Part shown: piece after piece, positions 18,400 to 28,285 of the stretch | Numbering within the stretch: the first letter of the stretch is position 1 | Layout: every line of letters begins with the position of its first letter | Translations under genes and position numbers: made by a program | Notes under the pieces: generated by a model | The model's database searches: none | What the model was told of the DNA's origin: nothing | What the model saw: only the letters and a program-made list of their open reading frames with translations | NCBI RefSeq assembly: GCF_044464525.1 | Contig: NZ_JBIQLE010000017.1 | Span: forward strand, 14,031-78,030 | From: Pusillimonas sp044464525 | GTDB lineage: Bacteria > Pseudomonadota > Gammaproteobacteria > Burkholderiales > Burkholderiaceae_B | DNA length: 64,000 nt | Direction: 5' to 3'

Positions 18400-19350
18400 C
18401 TATTGGGACTCATGCACCATGTATTCAACCGCGGCGCGGATTTCGGCGTCGGAGGCTTGCGAGCCGCCTCGTGGAGGCATGGCGCCCTTGCCGTGGATGG
18501 CGATTTCGACCATGGTGTCCATGCCGGTGGCGATGAGGGGCTCCCAGGCGGCTTTGTCGCCGAGCTTGGGTGCGTTGGCTACGCCCGCGTCGTGACAGGC
18601 GAAGCAAACAGATTTGTATAGTTTTTCGCCGGCGGGATCGACCGCGGCGGTTTCGGTTGCCGCCGCAGCTTGTTCTTGCTGGGCGGGCTCGGCGGCAGCT
18701 TGCTCGGTTTCGGATTGGGCCGCATCGGCGGGTGCCGCAGCGGCCGGTTGGGCTTCGGTGGGTGTTGCCTGAGCGGGTGCTTCGGCGGAAGCCTGGGCAG
18801 CGTCGGCGTCGGCTTCTTCGCCCTCGGCAGGCTCGGCGGGTTCGTCGAACGAGGCGCCCGACTCGTTGGCCATATAGACCATGGCGCGCTCTACTTCGAG
18901 ATCGCTTAGCGTCGGGTTGCCGCCCTTGGCGGGCATGGCGCCCTTGCCGTGGATGGCGATTTCCAGCAGATGCTCGTAGCCGTCTTGTATGAGCGGGGCC
19001 CAGGCGGCTTTATCGCCGAGCTTGGGCGCGCCGGCCACGCCGGCCGTATGGCATGCGCTACAGGTGGACTCGTAGACCTGCACGCCTGTTTTGAGAACCT
19101 TGGGCGCGTTGGCGTCGACCAGGGCGAAGCCGGCAACGGGCTCGAGCCGCGAGGCAATGGCTTCAGGAGTTTGAGCATCGGAACCGGCTGCGGGAACTGC
19201 GCCGCTGATGACCAGCCTGATCAGCAAAAAGATGATGATGACCGGAACGATGAAAGCAAGGATGACGGTGACAATGAGTTGCTTGGGCGTTTTGATGAGG
19301 CCTTCGTGCCCCTCGATGGTTGCTTCGACGTGGTCTTCTGTGTTGTTCAT
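18400..19350 (-). CDS. Membrane-anchored two-haem cytochrome c (c5-type)
   Basis: This 316-residue protein has one N-terminal membrane span (about residues 24-47), so the rest is periplasmic. Two homologous cytochrome domains each carry CxxCH (CSACH at 97-101 and CFACH at 249-253) and repeat the block APKLGDKAAWxPLI..EIAIHGKGAMPxxGG, with the axial methionine in GAMP. They are joined by an Ala/Glu/Pro/Gln-rich linker (about 170-238), probably flexible and extended. It resembles a duplicated cytochrome c5 that would carry electrons to a terminal oxidase. No oxidase genes are adjacent. Confidence 0.9.
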   Translation of the reverse strand: MNNTEDHVEATIEGHEGLIKTPKQLIVTVILAFIVPVIIIFLLIRLVISGAVPAAGSDAQTPEAIASRLEPVAGFALVDANAPKVLKTGVQVYESTCSACHTAGVAGAPKLGDKAAWAPLIQDGYEHLLEIAIHGKGAMPAKGGNPTLSDLEVERAMVYMANESGASFDEPAEPAEGEEADADAAQASAEAPAQATPTEAQPAAAAPADAAQSETEQAAAEPAQQEQAAAATETAAVDPAGEKLYKSVCFACHDAGVANAPKLGDKAAWEPLIATGMDTMVEIAIHGKGAMPPRGGSQASDAEIRAAVEYMVHESQ

Positions 19351-19598
19351 GATCGAGTCCTGCGTTTCCTAACAAAGGAACAAAGCCTTTATATAAGCCC
19401 TGTCTACAAAGCTTTTATGGTTCGAGGCCCCATCCGGACGATGCCTGCCAGATGGGTTGTCTGTGTGTTCGTGTCTAGCAATTTGCTTCTTGACGACGCT
19501 GCAACGCAAGGTCGTCGTTCACAAACCGTACGATTATACCGGGTGTGCCCGACGAGTGCAGGCCGCCTTTAAATCAGGCTACAATGGCGGTCTTTGCA

Positions 19599-19673
19599 GC
19601 GTCCGTAGTTCAATGGATAGAATGAGAGTCTCCGAAGCTCTTGATACAGGTTCGATTCCTGTCGGACGCGCCA
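19599..19673 (+). tRNA. tRNA-Arg, anticodon CCG
   Basis: The 75-base sequence folds as a full cloverleaf: acceptor stem GCGTCCG with CGGACGC, D-arm GTTCAATGGATAG, anticodon arm AGAGT-CTCCGAA-GCTCT giving anticodon CCG, T-arm ACAGG-TTCGATT-CCTGT, discriminator G and encoded CCA (19671-19673). A TACAAT -10 element lies at 19580-19585. It reads CGG codons. Confidence 0.95.
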
Positions 19674-19679
19674 TTATCC

Positions 19680-20516
19680 TTATCTCAGGATAAACGCCGG
19701 AATATCCGTTCGGCGCAGAATCGTCGTTGTAGTGCTGCCCACCATCCACTGCCTGATTCTCGAGTGCCCGTAGGCGCCCATTACCAGCATATCCATTCCT
19801 TTTTGCTTGGCGAAGCCCAGCAGGGCATCAGCCGGTTCGCCGTCCAATCTTTCCGTGTCTATGTCGAAACCGGCGTGCCGCAGTGTTTCTGCTGCGTGGT
19901 CCAGGGCTTCGGCGTCGCCGCCCACCGTGGCAATGACACCTTGCAAACCACGTAACATCGGGCTATTGGCCACCATCTCTACCATGGCCCGCCCTGTTGC
20001 GCTGGCATCGAACGCGATGAGAAAGCTTCGCGGAGGCTGAAAAGAACCTGTTGCCACCAGGATGGGGCGCTTCAGTGTTCGTACGGCGCCCTCAAGATTG
20101 TGGTCCAGCAGGAAACGTTTGGGTTTGTGCTTGTAATCGTGTTGTCCCAGTACGAACAGGCGGGTGTCGTCCTCGAGTTCGAGCAAAGTTTCAACCAGTT
20201 CTCCGTGCCGCTGTCGGACGCCGACTTCCTTGACCCCGGAAGAAACGGCGCGTTGCTGCGCAGACTCGAGTATTCGCTGGCCGTGTTCGCGAGCCAGCGT
20301 ATTCCGGCGCTGGTCGAGATCGGCTAGTTCGGCCAACAATGTTTCATGCGCTCCAAGGCCGATGCTGCCACTGGCGTCCAGACGTTCTTGCGGACTGGGA
20401 ACCAATACGTGTAGAAACTCTAAAGCAGCATCCACGCGCATGGCCGCCCAAGCCGCGTAGTCGCACACCGCTTCGGTATAGTTTGCCCCGTCAACGCATG
20501 CAGTGATCTTGGTCAT
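19680..20516 (-). CDS. Tandem universal stress protein (UspA family)
   Basis: This 278-residue cytoplasmic protein has two Usp domains (about 1-150 and 155-278). The second carries the ATP-binding signature GAYGHSRIRQWMVGST near its end, matching G-x2-G-x9-G-S/T. The first domain lacks a clear copy. It starts 9 bases after the stop of the upstream sulP gene, so the two form an operon. A link between a stress sensor and an anion transporter is inferred only from this pairing. Confidence 0.9.
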   Translation of the reverse strand: MTKITACVDGANYTEAVCDYAAWAAMRVDAALEFLHVLVPSPQERLDASGSIGLGAHETLLAELADLDQRRNTLAREHGQRILESAQQRAVSSGVKEVGVRQRHGELVETLLELEDDTRLFVLGQHDYKHKPKRFLLDHNLEGAVRTLKRPILVATGSFQPPRSFLIAFDASATGRAMVEMVANSPMLRGLQGVIATVGGDAEALDHAAETLRHAGFDIDTERLDGEPADALLGFAKQKGMDMLVMGAYGHSRIRQWMVGSTTTTILRRTDIPAFILR

Positions 20517-20525
20517 CTGGACTCC

Positions 20526-22007
20526 TTAGTTTTCAGTCAGGTCGATGCCGGCGTTTGGCTTGTCGTGGATACCGTAACGGTCGACGAGCGTGGCGCTGGC
20601 CTGATTCATGCCAACGACGTCCACCATCGTGCCTTCGCGACGATATTTAAATACCACCTTATCAAGCGCATTCACTGCGGTGATGTCCCAAAAATGCGAA
20701 TTGCCGACATCGATGGTGACGCGATCGACGGCTTCCTTGAAGTCGAACGCGTTGGTGAACCGCTCGGAGGAAGCAAAGAACACTTGCCCGCGGATAAAGT
20801 ATGTCCTGTGCAACGTGTCGTCGGCAAGCTCGGACGTAACCTGGAAGAGCCTGCTTACCTTCGCCGCAAAGAATAGAGCGCTTAGCAGCACGCCGACAAA
20901 AACGCCCTTGGCCAGGTCGTGGGTGGCCACCACGACAATCACCGTGGACACCATGACGATGCTGGAGCTTTTGGGGTGGGTTCGCAGGTTGCGGATGGAC
21001 TCCCAGCTGAACGTGCCGATAGAGACCATGATCATGACGGCCACCAGCGCCGCCATGGGTATCTGCTTGACCCAGGGGCCCAGGAAAACCACCAGGATCA
21101 ACAGCACCACCCCAGCCGTGAGCGCCGAGAGTCGTCCTCGCCCTCCTGATTTAACATTGATGACTGATTGCCCGATCATGGCGCAGCCGGCCATCCCTCC
21201 CATAAAACCCGAAGCGATGTTGGCGATGCCTTGACCGGCGCACTCGCGGTTTTTGTTGCTGGGCGTGTCTGTCAGGTCGTCTACGATGGTTGCCGTCATC
21301 ATGGATTCAAGCAGGCCCACCACAGCCAACGTCAAAGAATAGGGCAGGATGATCTTGAGCGTTTCAAGGTTGAGGGGAACGTCGGGTATCAGGAAAATGG
21401 GAAGGCTGTCCGGCAGCTCGCCCATGTCTCCCACCGTGCGTATGTCCAGCCCCAGCGCCATGGCAACCGCCGTCAGAAGGACGATGCAGACAAGCGGAGA
21501 AGGAACCGCCTTGGTTACGTAGGGTAGAAGATAGATGATGGCGAGACCTGCCGCAGTCATGGCATACACAACCCACGTGACATTGATCAGCTCGGGTAAT
21601 TGCGCCATGAAGATGAGGATGGCCAACGCATTGACAAAGCCCGTGACCACAGAGCGCGACACAAAACGCATCAGGGCGCCCAGCTTCAAGATACCCGCCA
21701 GAATCTGAAGCAGGCCGGTAAGCAGCGTTGCCGCAAGCAGGTATTGCAATCCATAGTCCTTGACCAGCGTCACCATGACCAGCGCCATCGCGCCGGTTGC
21801 GGCGGAGATCATGCCGGGACGCCCGCCCGCGAAAGCAATGACGACGGCGATACAGAAGGATGCGTATAAGCCCACTTTCGGGTCCACGCCTGCAATGATG
21901 GAAAACGCGATGGCCTCGGGTATCAAGGCCAACGCAACGACCAAGCCGGCAAGCAGGTCGCCTCGAACGTTGGAGAACCAATCCTGGTGTAGTGTTTTAG
22001 TAAGCAT
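20526..22007 (-). CDS. SulP family anion transporter with STAS domain
   Basis: This protein of about 493 residues has roughly 10-12 membrane spans opening with WFSNVRGDLLAGLVVALALIPEAIAFSIIAG, the SulP signature, and ends in a cytoplasmic STAS domain (about 400-493; DVGNSHFWDITAVNALDKVV). SulP proteins import sulfate, bicarbonate or dicarboxylates; the substrate cannot be read from sequence. I chose MLTKTLHQDW (22007) as start because it begins the family homology. A 36-codon extension to 22115 is open, and neither start has a strong ribosome site. A Usp gene follows in the same operon. Confidence 0.9.
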   Translation of the reverse strand: MLTKTLHQDWFSNVRGDLLAGLVVALALIPEAIAFSIIAGVDPKVGLYASFCIAVVIAFAGGRPGMISAATGAMALVMVTLVKDYGLQYLLAATLLTGLLQILAGILKLGALMRFVSRSVVTGFVNALAILIFMAQLPELINVTWVVYAMTAAGLAIIYLLPYVTKAVPSPLVCIVLLTAVAMALGLDIRTVGDMGELPDSLPIFLIPDVPLNLETLKIILPYSLTLAVVGLLESMMTATIVDDLTDTPSNKNRECAGQGIANIASGFMGGMAGCAMIGQSVINVKSGGRGRLSALTAGVVLLILVVFLGPWVKQIPMAALVAVMIMVSIGTFSWESIRNLRTHPKSSSIVMVSTVIVVVATHDLAKGVFVGVLLSALFFAAKVSRLFQVTSELADDTLHRTYFIRGQVFFASSERFTNAFDFKEAVDRVTIDVGNSHFWDITAVNALDKVVFKYRREGTMVDVVGMNQASATLVDRYGIHDKPNAGIDLTEN

Positions 22008-22419
22008 ATGAAAGGCAACGTCACGCGCCGCCGATGTCACAGCGGGTAAGTGTGATAGGAACAAAGAAGTATGGAGGCCGACGGCTTCTGGCAATAATTC
22101 TGCCAGGGCAGGCAAGGGATGAGCCGCCGACCTATGGCGGACAATTGCGTCGATTCACATTCGAGTGGATCAGGCGATAGGGAGGATGCATTGGCAGGTG
22201 GGACCGTTGTAATCGCAATCAGGCGGCAGTAATTAGCACCGTCGGAATCAACGAGGCATTATATCCGAATGACTTTTCTACTCTCGAAACCAAGTGGACG
22301 ATTGCTTTTTCGATACCACTGGGGCGGCAGAATCCGTGTAACGTAAAATCCGGCTATATCCGCCGAAGCCGCGAGGGCCCGGCGATGCCGAATAACCACT
22401 ATGAGAATCGTGCGCCGCC
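22008..22419. other. Divergent control gap between sulP and the YicG-like gene
   Basis: This stretch of about 410 bases carries no convincing gene. It must hold the promoters of the two divergent genes, but I could not place either with confidence. An 8-codon ATG frame at 22186 has GGAGG directly touching the ATG, too close to be used. Confidence 0.4.
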
Positions 22420-23037
22420 ATGGTATTGCTGACTCTTTTTATCATTGCCATCACCGCCGAAGCCATGACGGCCGCGTTGGCAGCCGGCCGGCGTGACATG
22501 GACTGGGTGGGGGTGTGCATCATTGCTTGCGTCACCGCCTTGGGCGGCGGTTCGGTCCGCGATGTGTTGCTGGGTCACTATCCGCTTACATGGGTGGCTA
22601 ATCCCGAGTTTTTATGGATTACCGCAGGTGCGGCCATTATCACCGCCCTGATCGCCCCGGTAATGCGTCGGCTGCATAATCTTTTCCTGTTGCTTGATGC
22701 CCTGGGGCTCGTGGTGTTTACGGTGATCGGCTGCCGCATTGCGCAGGAAATGGACTTGCCCATTACCATCGTATTGGTCAGCGGCATGATCACCGGCTGT
22801 GCAGGCGGCGTGCTGCGTGACATTCTGTGCAACGATATTCCGCTTTTGCTGCGCAAAGAGCTCTATGCCAGTGTGTCGGTCCTGACTGGGGGCGTCTTCA
22901 TGACCGCTCAGGCCCTGGACTTGCACATGAATATCTCGATGCTGATTGCCATGATGCTGGGGCTGACGATGCGTATATTGGCACTGCGATACAACTGGCA
23001 GATGCCCAAATTTGTATATAGAGACGAATGGCGTTAA
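22420..23037 (+). CDS. TRIC / UPF0126 family membrane protein (YicG-like)
   Basis: This 205-residue protein has seven hydrophobic segments and two copies of the UPF0126 motif: GGGSVRDVLLGHYPL (near residue 45) and GGVLRDILCNDIPLLL (near residue 130). The family (E. coli YicG/YadS type) forms small channels; glycine transport has been proposed for some members. It stands alone between divergent sulP and convergent mscS. Family assignment is firm; substrate is unknown. Confidence 0.9.
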   Translation: MVLLTLFIIAITAEAMTAALAAGRRDMDWVGVCIIACVTALGGGSVRDVLLGHYPLTWVANPEFLWITAGAAIITALIAPVMRRLHNLFLLLDALGLVVFTVIGCRIAQEMDLPITIVLVSGMITGCAGGVLRDILCNDIPLLLRKELYASVSVLTGGVFMTAQALDLHMNISMLIAMMLGLTMRILALRYNWQMPKFVYRDEWR

Positions 23038-23188
23038 CGAGCGGGTAGCTGCAGGCGCTGCGAACTAGCTCTCCACGGAGCCCGGTGGCGGGTTGGCTCT
23101 GGCAGGACGCCAAAGCGCTTCCCTCGTGTACTCCACGAAATGGACGCTGCCGCAGACCCGTTTTTAAGAGTCGATTGTGCTAGCTGCG

Positions 23189-24154
23189 TCAGGCTCGGGT
23201 GTCGTCTTGTCGGCTGGATTCGGGCTTCGAGTTACGGACGTCGTCAAGCGCGATGACATTCAGCCGGCTGATGGGGGTGGGCAGCCCTTGTCTCCTGATC
23301 GTGTCGTCGATGGCGGCCAGCATCGCATCGCGACGGTCCATGTCTTCGGCAAAGCTGGACACCCAGTATTTGACTCTGTAGGCGATGCCCTCGCTTTCGT
23401 AGCTGACAGCGCGGACACTGGGTTTTTGGCCTTCGGGTGCAGCGGGGTCCGAGACTGCCATGGCGGCGTCCATAAGAATTTTCTTGGCCTCGGCCACGGG
23501 GATGTCATGGCTCAGGATGATGCGCAGGTTGGCCCGGTAGTGCTTGCGTGGAGCACTGTAGTTGGTCAGCATCTGTCGCGAGATGTGGCTGTTGGGCAGG
23601 ATCATGTAAGTGCTGTCGGGCGTTAGGATGCGAGTGGTGCGCCAGCCTATTTCTATCACCCGGCCGCTTGTCTCGGCATCGAACTTGACCCAGTCGCCGA
23701 TGCGGTACGGCGCTTCCAGGCCAAGGGCGATGCCTGCCAATACGTCTGCCAGTACGTTGCGTATGGCAAAGCCCAACACCGCGATGATCAAGCCGGAACT
23801 GGCAAGAATGCCGCCGGTGGGGCGGCCCACCAGCAGTCCCACGGCGATGATGGTGGCGATGGTAAACAGCGCCGCGGTAAGCAACTCGCTTAGCAGCCTG
23901 GGTGTCTTGCGTTTTCCCTTGACCTTGCGCGCCACCGTCAGCTTGACGATGCGCGCCAGCAGCCAGGCCAGGGAATAGATGATGGCCGCCATGCTGAAGC
24001 GGCGGATAGCCTGCAGGTCGGCCTCTGAGACGGTGTCCCGCAGCGGGAAGGCGGCAAAGAATCGCAGCAGCAAAAATGCCAGGCACAGCAACGCCGGCCA
24101 TAGCAGCCATAGTGTTCTGGTTTGCCAGGTTTCGTTTGCCGGGTTCTTGCTCAA
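23189..24154 (-). CDS. Small-conductance mechanosensitive channel (MscS family)
   Basis: This 321-residue inner-membrane protein has membrane segments at about residues 12-32, 52-70, 88-108 and 115-140, then the MscS core: GLIIAVLGFAIRNVLADVLAGIALGLEAPYRIGDWVKF, followed by the beta domain (RVIEIGWRTTRILTPDSTYMILPNSHIS). The channel releases solutes on hypo-osmotic shock. The hydrophilic C-terminus (PESSRQDDTRA) has no extra domain. It lies 77 bases downstream of the PepSY gene on the same strand and may share its transcript. Confidence 0.9.
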   Translation of the reverse strand: MSKNPANETWQTRTLWLLWPALLCLAFLLLRFFAAFPLRDTVSEADLQAIRRFSMAAIIYSLAWLLARIVKLTVARKVKGKRKTPRLLSELLTAALFTIATIIAVGLLVGRPTGGILASSGLIIAVLGFAIRNVLADVLAGIALGLEAPYRIGDWVKFDAETSGRVIEIGWRTTRILTPDSTYMILPNSHISRQMLTNYSAPRKHYRANLRIILSHDIPVAEAKKILMDAAMAVSDPAAPEGQKPSVRAVSYESEGIAYRVKYWVSSFAEDMDRRDAMLAAIDDTIRRQGLPTPISRLNVIALDDVRNSKPESSRQDDTRA

Positions 24155-24231
24155 GCGGATTGTCCTATGGGTGCTGACAGGCGGGTTATTGTTTCGGGTG
24201 AAACGGCCACCAGTATATTAAACGCTGGCGA

Positions 24232-25836
24232 CTACGCACCGGGCCTTTTTGTTCGGGCAGTGCGCGTGTTGCGCCGTAGCCGGCGCCAACCTATCACTAT
24301 GCCGGCGATACACACGACAATGCCGCCCAAACTAAGCAGGATCAAGACCACATCGCGTGCAGCTCCTGCCTGAAGCAGCCCGGGCGTGTCCCAACTATGC
24401 AGAAAATAAAACAGCCACCGGCCCACGCGTGCCTGTGATGAAACACTGGATGCAACCAGCCCGGTGTTCAGGTCAATGTAGACCCGGGTACGGTCGGGGT
24501 CGAGGAAATCAACACGCAAGGCGGGCAGGCCGCGAACCAAGGCCCCGTTCATGGCTTCGGGATGACGCTGATAGTAATAGGGGCCGTGTTCCGTGACGAG
24601 CTCTTCACGCGCTGTGGGCGCATTGAAAAGCCGCCTCGCAGCCGGTATCACCTGCTCAGGCTGCCAGGTCTGATCCACGGCGAGGCTGCCGTTCTGTTCC
24701 CTGACGATGCGGGTTCGGGCACGCCGGTCGTGGGCCAGTACGTAGGCCCGCCCGCCAAGACTATGCCAGGCCAGTTCGGCGGGGCGGAAGCCCTCGGCAT
24801 TGAGGGCGGTGATTATCATTGCCGGATCACCCAGCGGGCCCGCCGGAATCTGGCGGTCTCCCGCATACGCGCTTTGGTTGGGCCTTTGCTTGGGCGAGAA
24901 CACGCCTTCCGGGTTCATCGACATAAGACCGCTGAAGATCCAGGTGCATACGAAGCCGCCGAATAGCAGGCCGGCTACATGGTGCCACTTCATCCAGGGT
25001 TCGCGGTATGGTGAGCGCGACCCGGATTTATAGCGGCCTCCGAAGCGCCAGCGCCAAAGACCAACGCAAACCCCGCTGATCGCCGACACTGTCCCGACGA
25101 AGGACAGGACGATGACAACCCACGTCCAGACCGGATCTACCGATGAACTTCGAAACATGTACAGCCAGTGCAGCCATGCTCCGACGTAGTTCCAGCGCTG
25201 CTGCGATACAGAAGCATCCAGCACGACCTGGCCGGTGCGCGACGAAACATAGAGGGTGGCGGCCTTGGCGCCGTGGACATCGACCTTATGCAAGGGTCTA
25301 TGAGCGTCCAGGCCGCCCGAGTGGGTCCATCTATCTTCGTCGATCAAGCCATGGTACGTAATGTCCAACGCATGCAACGGCCGCTCGGAAGACGGGTCGT
25401 TTTTCAAGCTCGCCCGGGCTTCGGGCGTTGAATCACTGTTTGGCGTATGTTGAGTCGCGGCGAAACGCGCGGCGGCGCGCATTGCCTCTTCGGCCGACAC
25501 CGGCGCGGACTTGTCCTGGCCCGTGCCGCCATCGTACACGCGCAGTTCTCCGCCTGCCTTGACGACATAGGCGGGTGCGCCCGCGATAGAGGTCAGTACG
25601 ACGGCATCCGGCATGCCGGCAGGATCGCCAACGGCATCATGCAGCCAGACGCAGCAGCCGCGCGCATCCAGCTCAGGCAGCGCGGCCAGCCGCTCCCAGG
25701 GCGTCAGCTTGGGGTAGCCGACGTACAGCATGACGATGCCGCTGACGAACCAGATCAGCATCAGCAGGCAGCCCGCGATGCCTGTCCATCGGTGGGTCAG
25801 GTAGACCAGCCGCTTTGATCTGGAAGCTAAGCTCAT
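24232..25836 (-). CDS. PepSY-associated transmembrane protein
   Basis: This 534-residue membrane protein opens with LTHRWTGIAGCLLMLIWFVSGIVMLYVGYP and has further membrane spans near residues 200-260, 285-310 and 485-515. This is the PepSY_TM architecture found beside TonB-dependent receptors. Histidines in the first span (YLTHRWTG) and in a later span (EPWMKWHHVAGLLFGG) could bind haem or metal, and related proteins act as ferric-reductase-like or haem-binding partners. It follows the receptor gene by 10 bases, so both belong to one uptake system. Confidence 0.85.
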   Translation of the reverse strand: MSLASRSKRLVYLTHRWTGIAGCLLMLIWFVSGIVMLYVGYPKLTPWERLAALPELDARGCCVWLHDAVGDPAGMPDAVVLTSIAGAPAYVVKAGGELRVYDGGTGQDKSAPVSAEEAMRAAARFAATQHTPNSDSTPEARASLKNDPSSERPLHALDITYHGLIDEDRWTHSGGLDAHRPLHKVDVHGAKAATLYVSSRTGQVVLDASVSQQRWNYVGAWLHWLYMFRSSSVDPVWTWVVIVLSFVGTVSAISGVCVGLWRWRFGGRYKSGSRSPYREPWMKWHHVAGLLFGGFVCTWIFSGLMSMNPEGVFSPKQRPNQSAYAGDRQIPAGPLGDPAMIITALNAEGFRPAELAWHSLGGRAYVLAHDRRARTRIVREQNGSLAVDQTWQPEQVIPAARRLFNAPTAREELVTEHGPYYYQRHPEAMNGALVRGLPALRVDFLDPDRTRVYIDLNTGLVASSVSSQARVGRWLFYFLHSWDTPGLLQAGAARDVVLILLSLGGIVVCIAGIVIGWRRLRRNTRTARTKRPGA

Positions 25837-25846
25837 GGCGGTTGGA

Positions 25847-28027
25847 CTAGAAACGGTGGTTCAGCGTCAGCTCGAAGCGCCGGCCCGGCCCGTACAGCCA
25901 TTGTGTGGCCGTATAGTAGGCGGTCGTGAAATAAGGCCGGTCGAAGACGTTGTAGCCGCGCGCGGTCAGGGTGGTTTGCTTGCTTGCCTGCCAGCGCAGT
26001 GCGAGATCGGTGCTGGTGTACGAGGGCAGCTCCAGGGTGTTTGCGTTGTCGGCGTAGCGCTTGCCCACGTACTGGATGCCTCCCATGGCGGTCCAGCCGG
26101 GCTGGAAGTTCCAGCTAAGCCAGACGTTGGCCAGTTTCTGGGCGACATTGGGCGGCACTCTTCCCTTGCGGGATACGACGGAAGAGCCCAGGGGCTCGTC
26201 GAAGTCGTCGAAGCGGGCGCGCAGTATGGCGCCGTTGGCCTGCACGGACCAGTTCCGCGCGAATTCCAGCTTCAGTGATGCCTCGAGCCCGCGCGACGAT
26301 TGCCCGCCCACCTGCACGCGCTGGCTGGGGTCGCTGGGATCGCGGCTGAGCAGATTGGTTTTCTTGATCTGATAGGCGGCCAGCGTCCATTCGCCCGCGT
26401 CCTGCCAAAAGCTTTGCTTCAGCCCGATCTCGATCTGCTTTCCCTTGGCCATTTCAAACTGGGCGTTGGCGGGGCTGAGCATCAGCAGGCCGCTGACGGG
26501 GTCGGCCGCCTGCGAATACTGAGCGTACAGCGCAAGGCCGGGATCAATGTCGTACACCATGCCCAGCCGGTAGCCGATGTTGGAGTAGCTTCGGTCAAGG
26601 GTCCGGGCGCCCTGGACCAAGTCGTCGCGATGCACATCGGCGTGGTCGTAGCGCAGGCCCGCAATCACCGCCCACCTGGAGGTGAGTTTGAGCCGGTTTT
26701 CCATGAACAGGGCATATTGCAGCGCCTCGTTGCGATAGCGGGGTATCGTCGGCTCGCCGCTGTGAAAGTAGCCCGGCTCGGGGTCGTAGGGATCAATCCG
26801 ATCCGCGCTGCCAAAATAATTGTTGTTGTTGTGCTGGAACCGGCTTCGATTCACGTCGAAACCGATGGAGAAGGTGTTGGGCAGATCGCCCAGCTGTCCT
26901 TCAAATGCGGCGTTGGCGGTAAAGCCGGTCTGTCTCTGGTCGTGATGGATTTCGGTATTGTCCGAGCGGTCGATCATGCCCGATGCCGGGTCGTGGACAT
27001 AGCGTTCGGCATTGTGCCAGTGCCGCTTGCTGCGGATGTGGTACAGCTTGGCCCGTATCGTGGCCGAGTCGCTGGGCGTCCATAGCGCGTCAAGCTCGGT
27101 CCATTGGTCGCGGTAACGGATCACACCATCGTCGACGTTGTAGTTCTTTTCGCGCAGGGCGTCCACCTGTCGCCCGTCGATCAGCGGGGTTCCAAAATAG
27201 GCCATGGGCTTCTGGTAGCCGTAGGCGTGGCTGAGCTTCAGGCTCAGGTCGCGGGTGGCTTCCCATTGCAGCGCGCCCGAAAAAGTAGCGTCGCGCGATT
27301 TGGCGCGGTCCACCCAGTTGTCAGAGCGGTTGCCGCTCAGGTCGAGGCGATACGACACGGTGTCGCTGATGCTGCCGCTGCTGTCCAGGCCCAGGCGAGC
27401 CGTGCTGTCTGTGCCCATCGTAGCCTGGAGCTCGTTTTCGACTGGGCCATGGCGGGGTTGGCGCGGCACGACGTTGACGACGCCGCCGATGGCGCCGTCT
27501 CCGTAGATCACCGATGCCGGCCCGCGCAGCACTTCGATGCGGTCCACCGACCACGTATCGAACGGAAACGTGACGCCCACGCCGCCGTACTGGCGCAGCC
27601 CGTCGTACAAGCGCATTACCGAGGTGCTGTCGGTAAAGCCGCGGGTTGAAAAGGACGAGCCGCCGTTGCCGGGATGGCCCATGGCGCTGATGCCCCCGGC
27701 ACGTGTGACGGCTTCCGCAATGCCATGGTCGCCGCGCGTTTCAAGCTGGTTGCGATCAATGACGTCGATGCTGGCGGGTGTCTCGCGCGGAGTCAGGTTC
27801 AGGTTGGAGCCCGCCTGTGCGGGCCGGTCCAGCGTCGACGCCTGCTCGGAGGATACGGTGATGGGAGCCAGGGTGGCTGCCTGGCCCTGCGTCGGCTGGC
27901 TTTGTGCAAGCGCCGCCAGTGGGCACAGCGCGGTTGCGGCAAGCAGCGGCAGGTGACACAGCGCGGCGCCCTGGGTATGAATATGCATGATCGAGCGGCG
28001 GAGCGTCGATATGGACGGGAGTTTCAT
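25847..28027 (-). CDS. TonB-dependent outer-membrane receptor (siderophore/metal type)
   Basis: This protein of about 726 residues has a signal peptide (start MKLPSISTLRRS; cleavage after ALAQ), a TonB-box-like segment (APITVSSE), a plug domain (ETPASIDVIDRNQLETRG .. VDRIEVLRGPASVIYGDGAIGGVVNVV) and a beta-barrel ending in FELTLNHRF with the terminal aromatic residue of outer-membrane barrels. I chose 28027 because AGGAAG sits 6 bases upstream; the open frame continues 36 codons further. It is grouped with DUF2946 and PepSY genes. The ligand may be a ferric siderophore or copper; sequence alone does not decide. Confidence 0.92.
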   Translation of the reverse strand: MKLPSISTLRRSIMHIHTQGAALCHLPLLAATALCPLAALAQSQPTQGQAATLAPITVSSEQASTLDRPAQAGSNLNLTPRETPASIDVIDRNQLETRGDHGIAEAVTRAGGISAMGHPGNGGSSFSTRGFTDSTSVMRLYDGLRQYGGVGVTFPFDTWSVDRIEVLRGPASVIYGDGAIGGVVNVVPRQPRHGPVENELQATMGTDSTARLGLDSSGSISDTVSYRLDLSGNRSDNWVDRAKSRDATFSGALQWEATRDLSLKLSHAYGYQKPMAYFGTPLIDGRQVDALREKNYNVDDGVIRYRDQWTELDALWTPSDSATIRAKLYHIRSKRHWHNAERYVHDPASGMIDRSDNTEIHHDQRQTGFTANAAFEGQLGDLPNTFSIGFDVNRSRFQHNNNNYFGSADRIDPYDPEPGYFHSGEPTIPRYRNEALQYALFMENRLKLTSRWAVIAGLRYDHADVHRDDLVQGARTLDRSYSNIGYRLGMVYDIDPGLALYAQYSQAADPVSGLLMLSPANAQFEMAKGKQIEIGLKQSFWQDAGEWTLAAYQIKKTNLLSRDPSDPSQRVQVGGQSSRGLEASLKLEFARNWSVQANGAILRARFDDFDEPLGSSVVSRKGRVPPNVAQKLANVWLSWNFQPGWTAMGGIQYVGKRYADNANTLELPSYTSTDLALRWQASKQTTLTARGYNVFDRPYFTTAYYTATQWLYGPGRRFELTLNHRF

Positions 28028-28285
28028 GAGTGCTTCCTGATGAGCCGGTATCGTTTCCGACGCTCGAGATGCCCTATGGCTCAGGCCGATCAGTGACAGG
28101 CTGGACGAAGCCTTGTAACGGACGGCCCGCGGCATGCTGTTGCCGAGCTGAAGCGGAGACGAAGACGAGTTTTCGATATTCCACCGTCGTTCGCCTCAAG
28201 GGCGAGCGCGAGTGCGCCGCATGTTTGAATGGGACGCTGACGCGCCCTCAAACCGGGCTGGGCGACGGTGCGGGTGGCTGTGGAA

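Noticed and set aside
22186..22212. 8-codon leader-like peptide with a GGAGG site
   Set aside because: The GGAGG touches the ATG, leaving no spacing for ribosome binding.
28030..28285. Plus-strand open frames between the TonB receptor and the DUF2946 gene
   Set aside because: Arg- and Pro-rich frames without a start site or motif; the stretch looks like an untranslated spacer.
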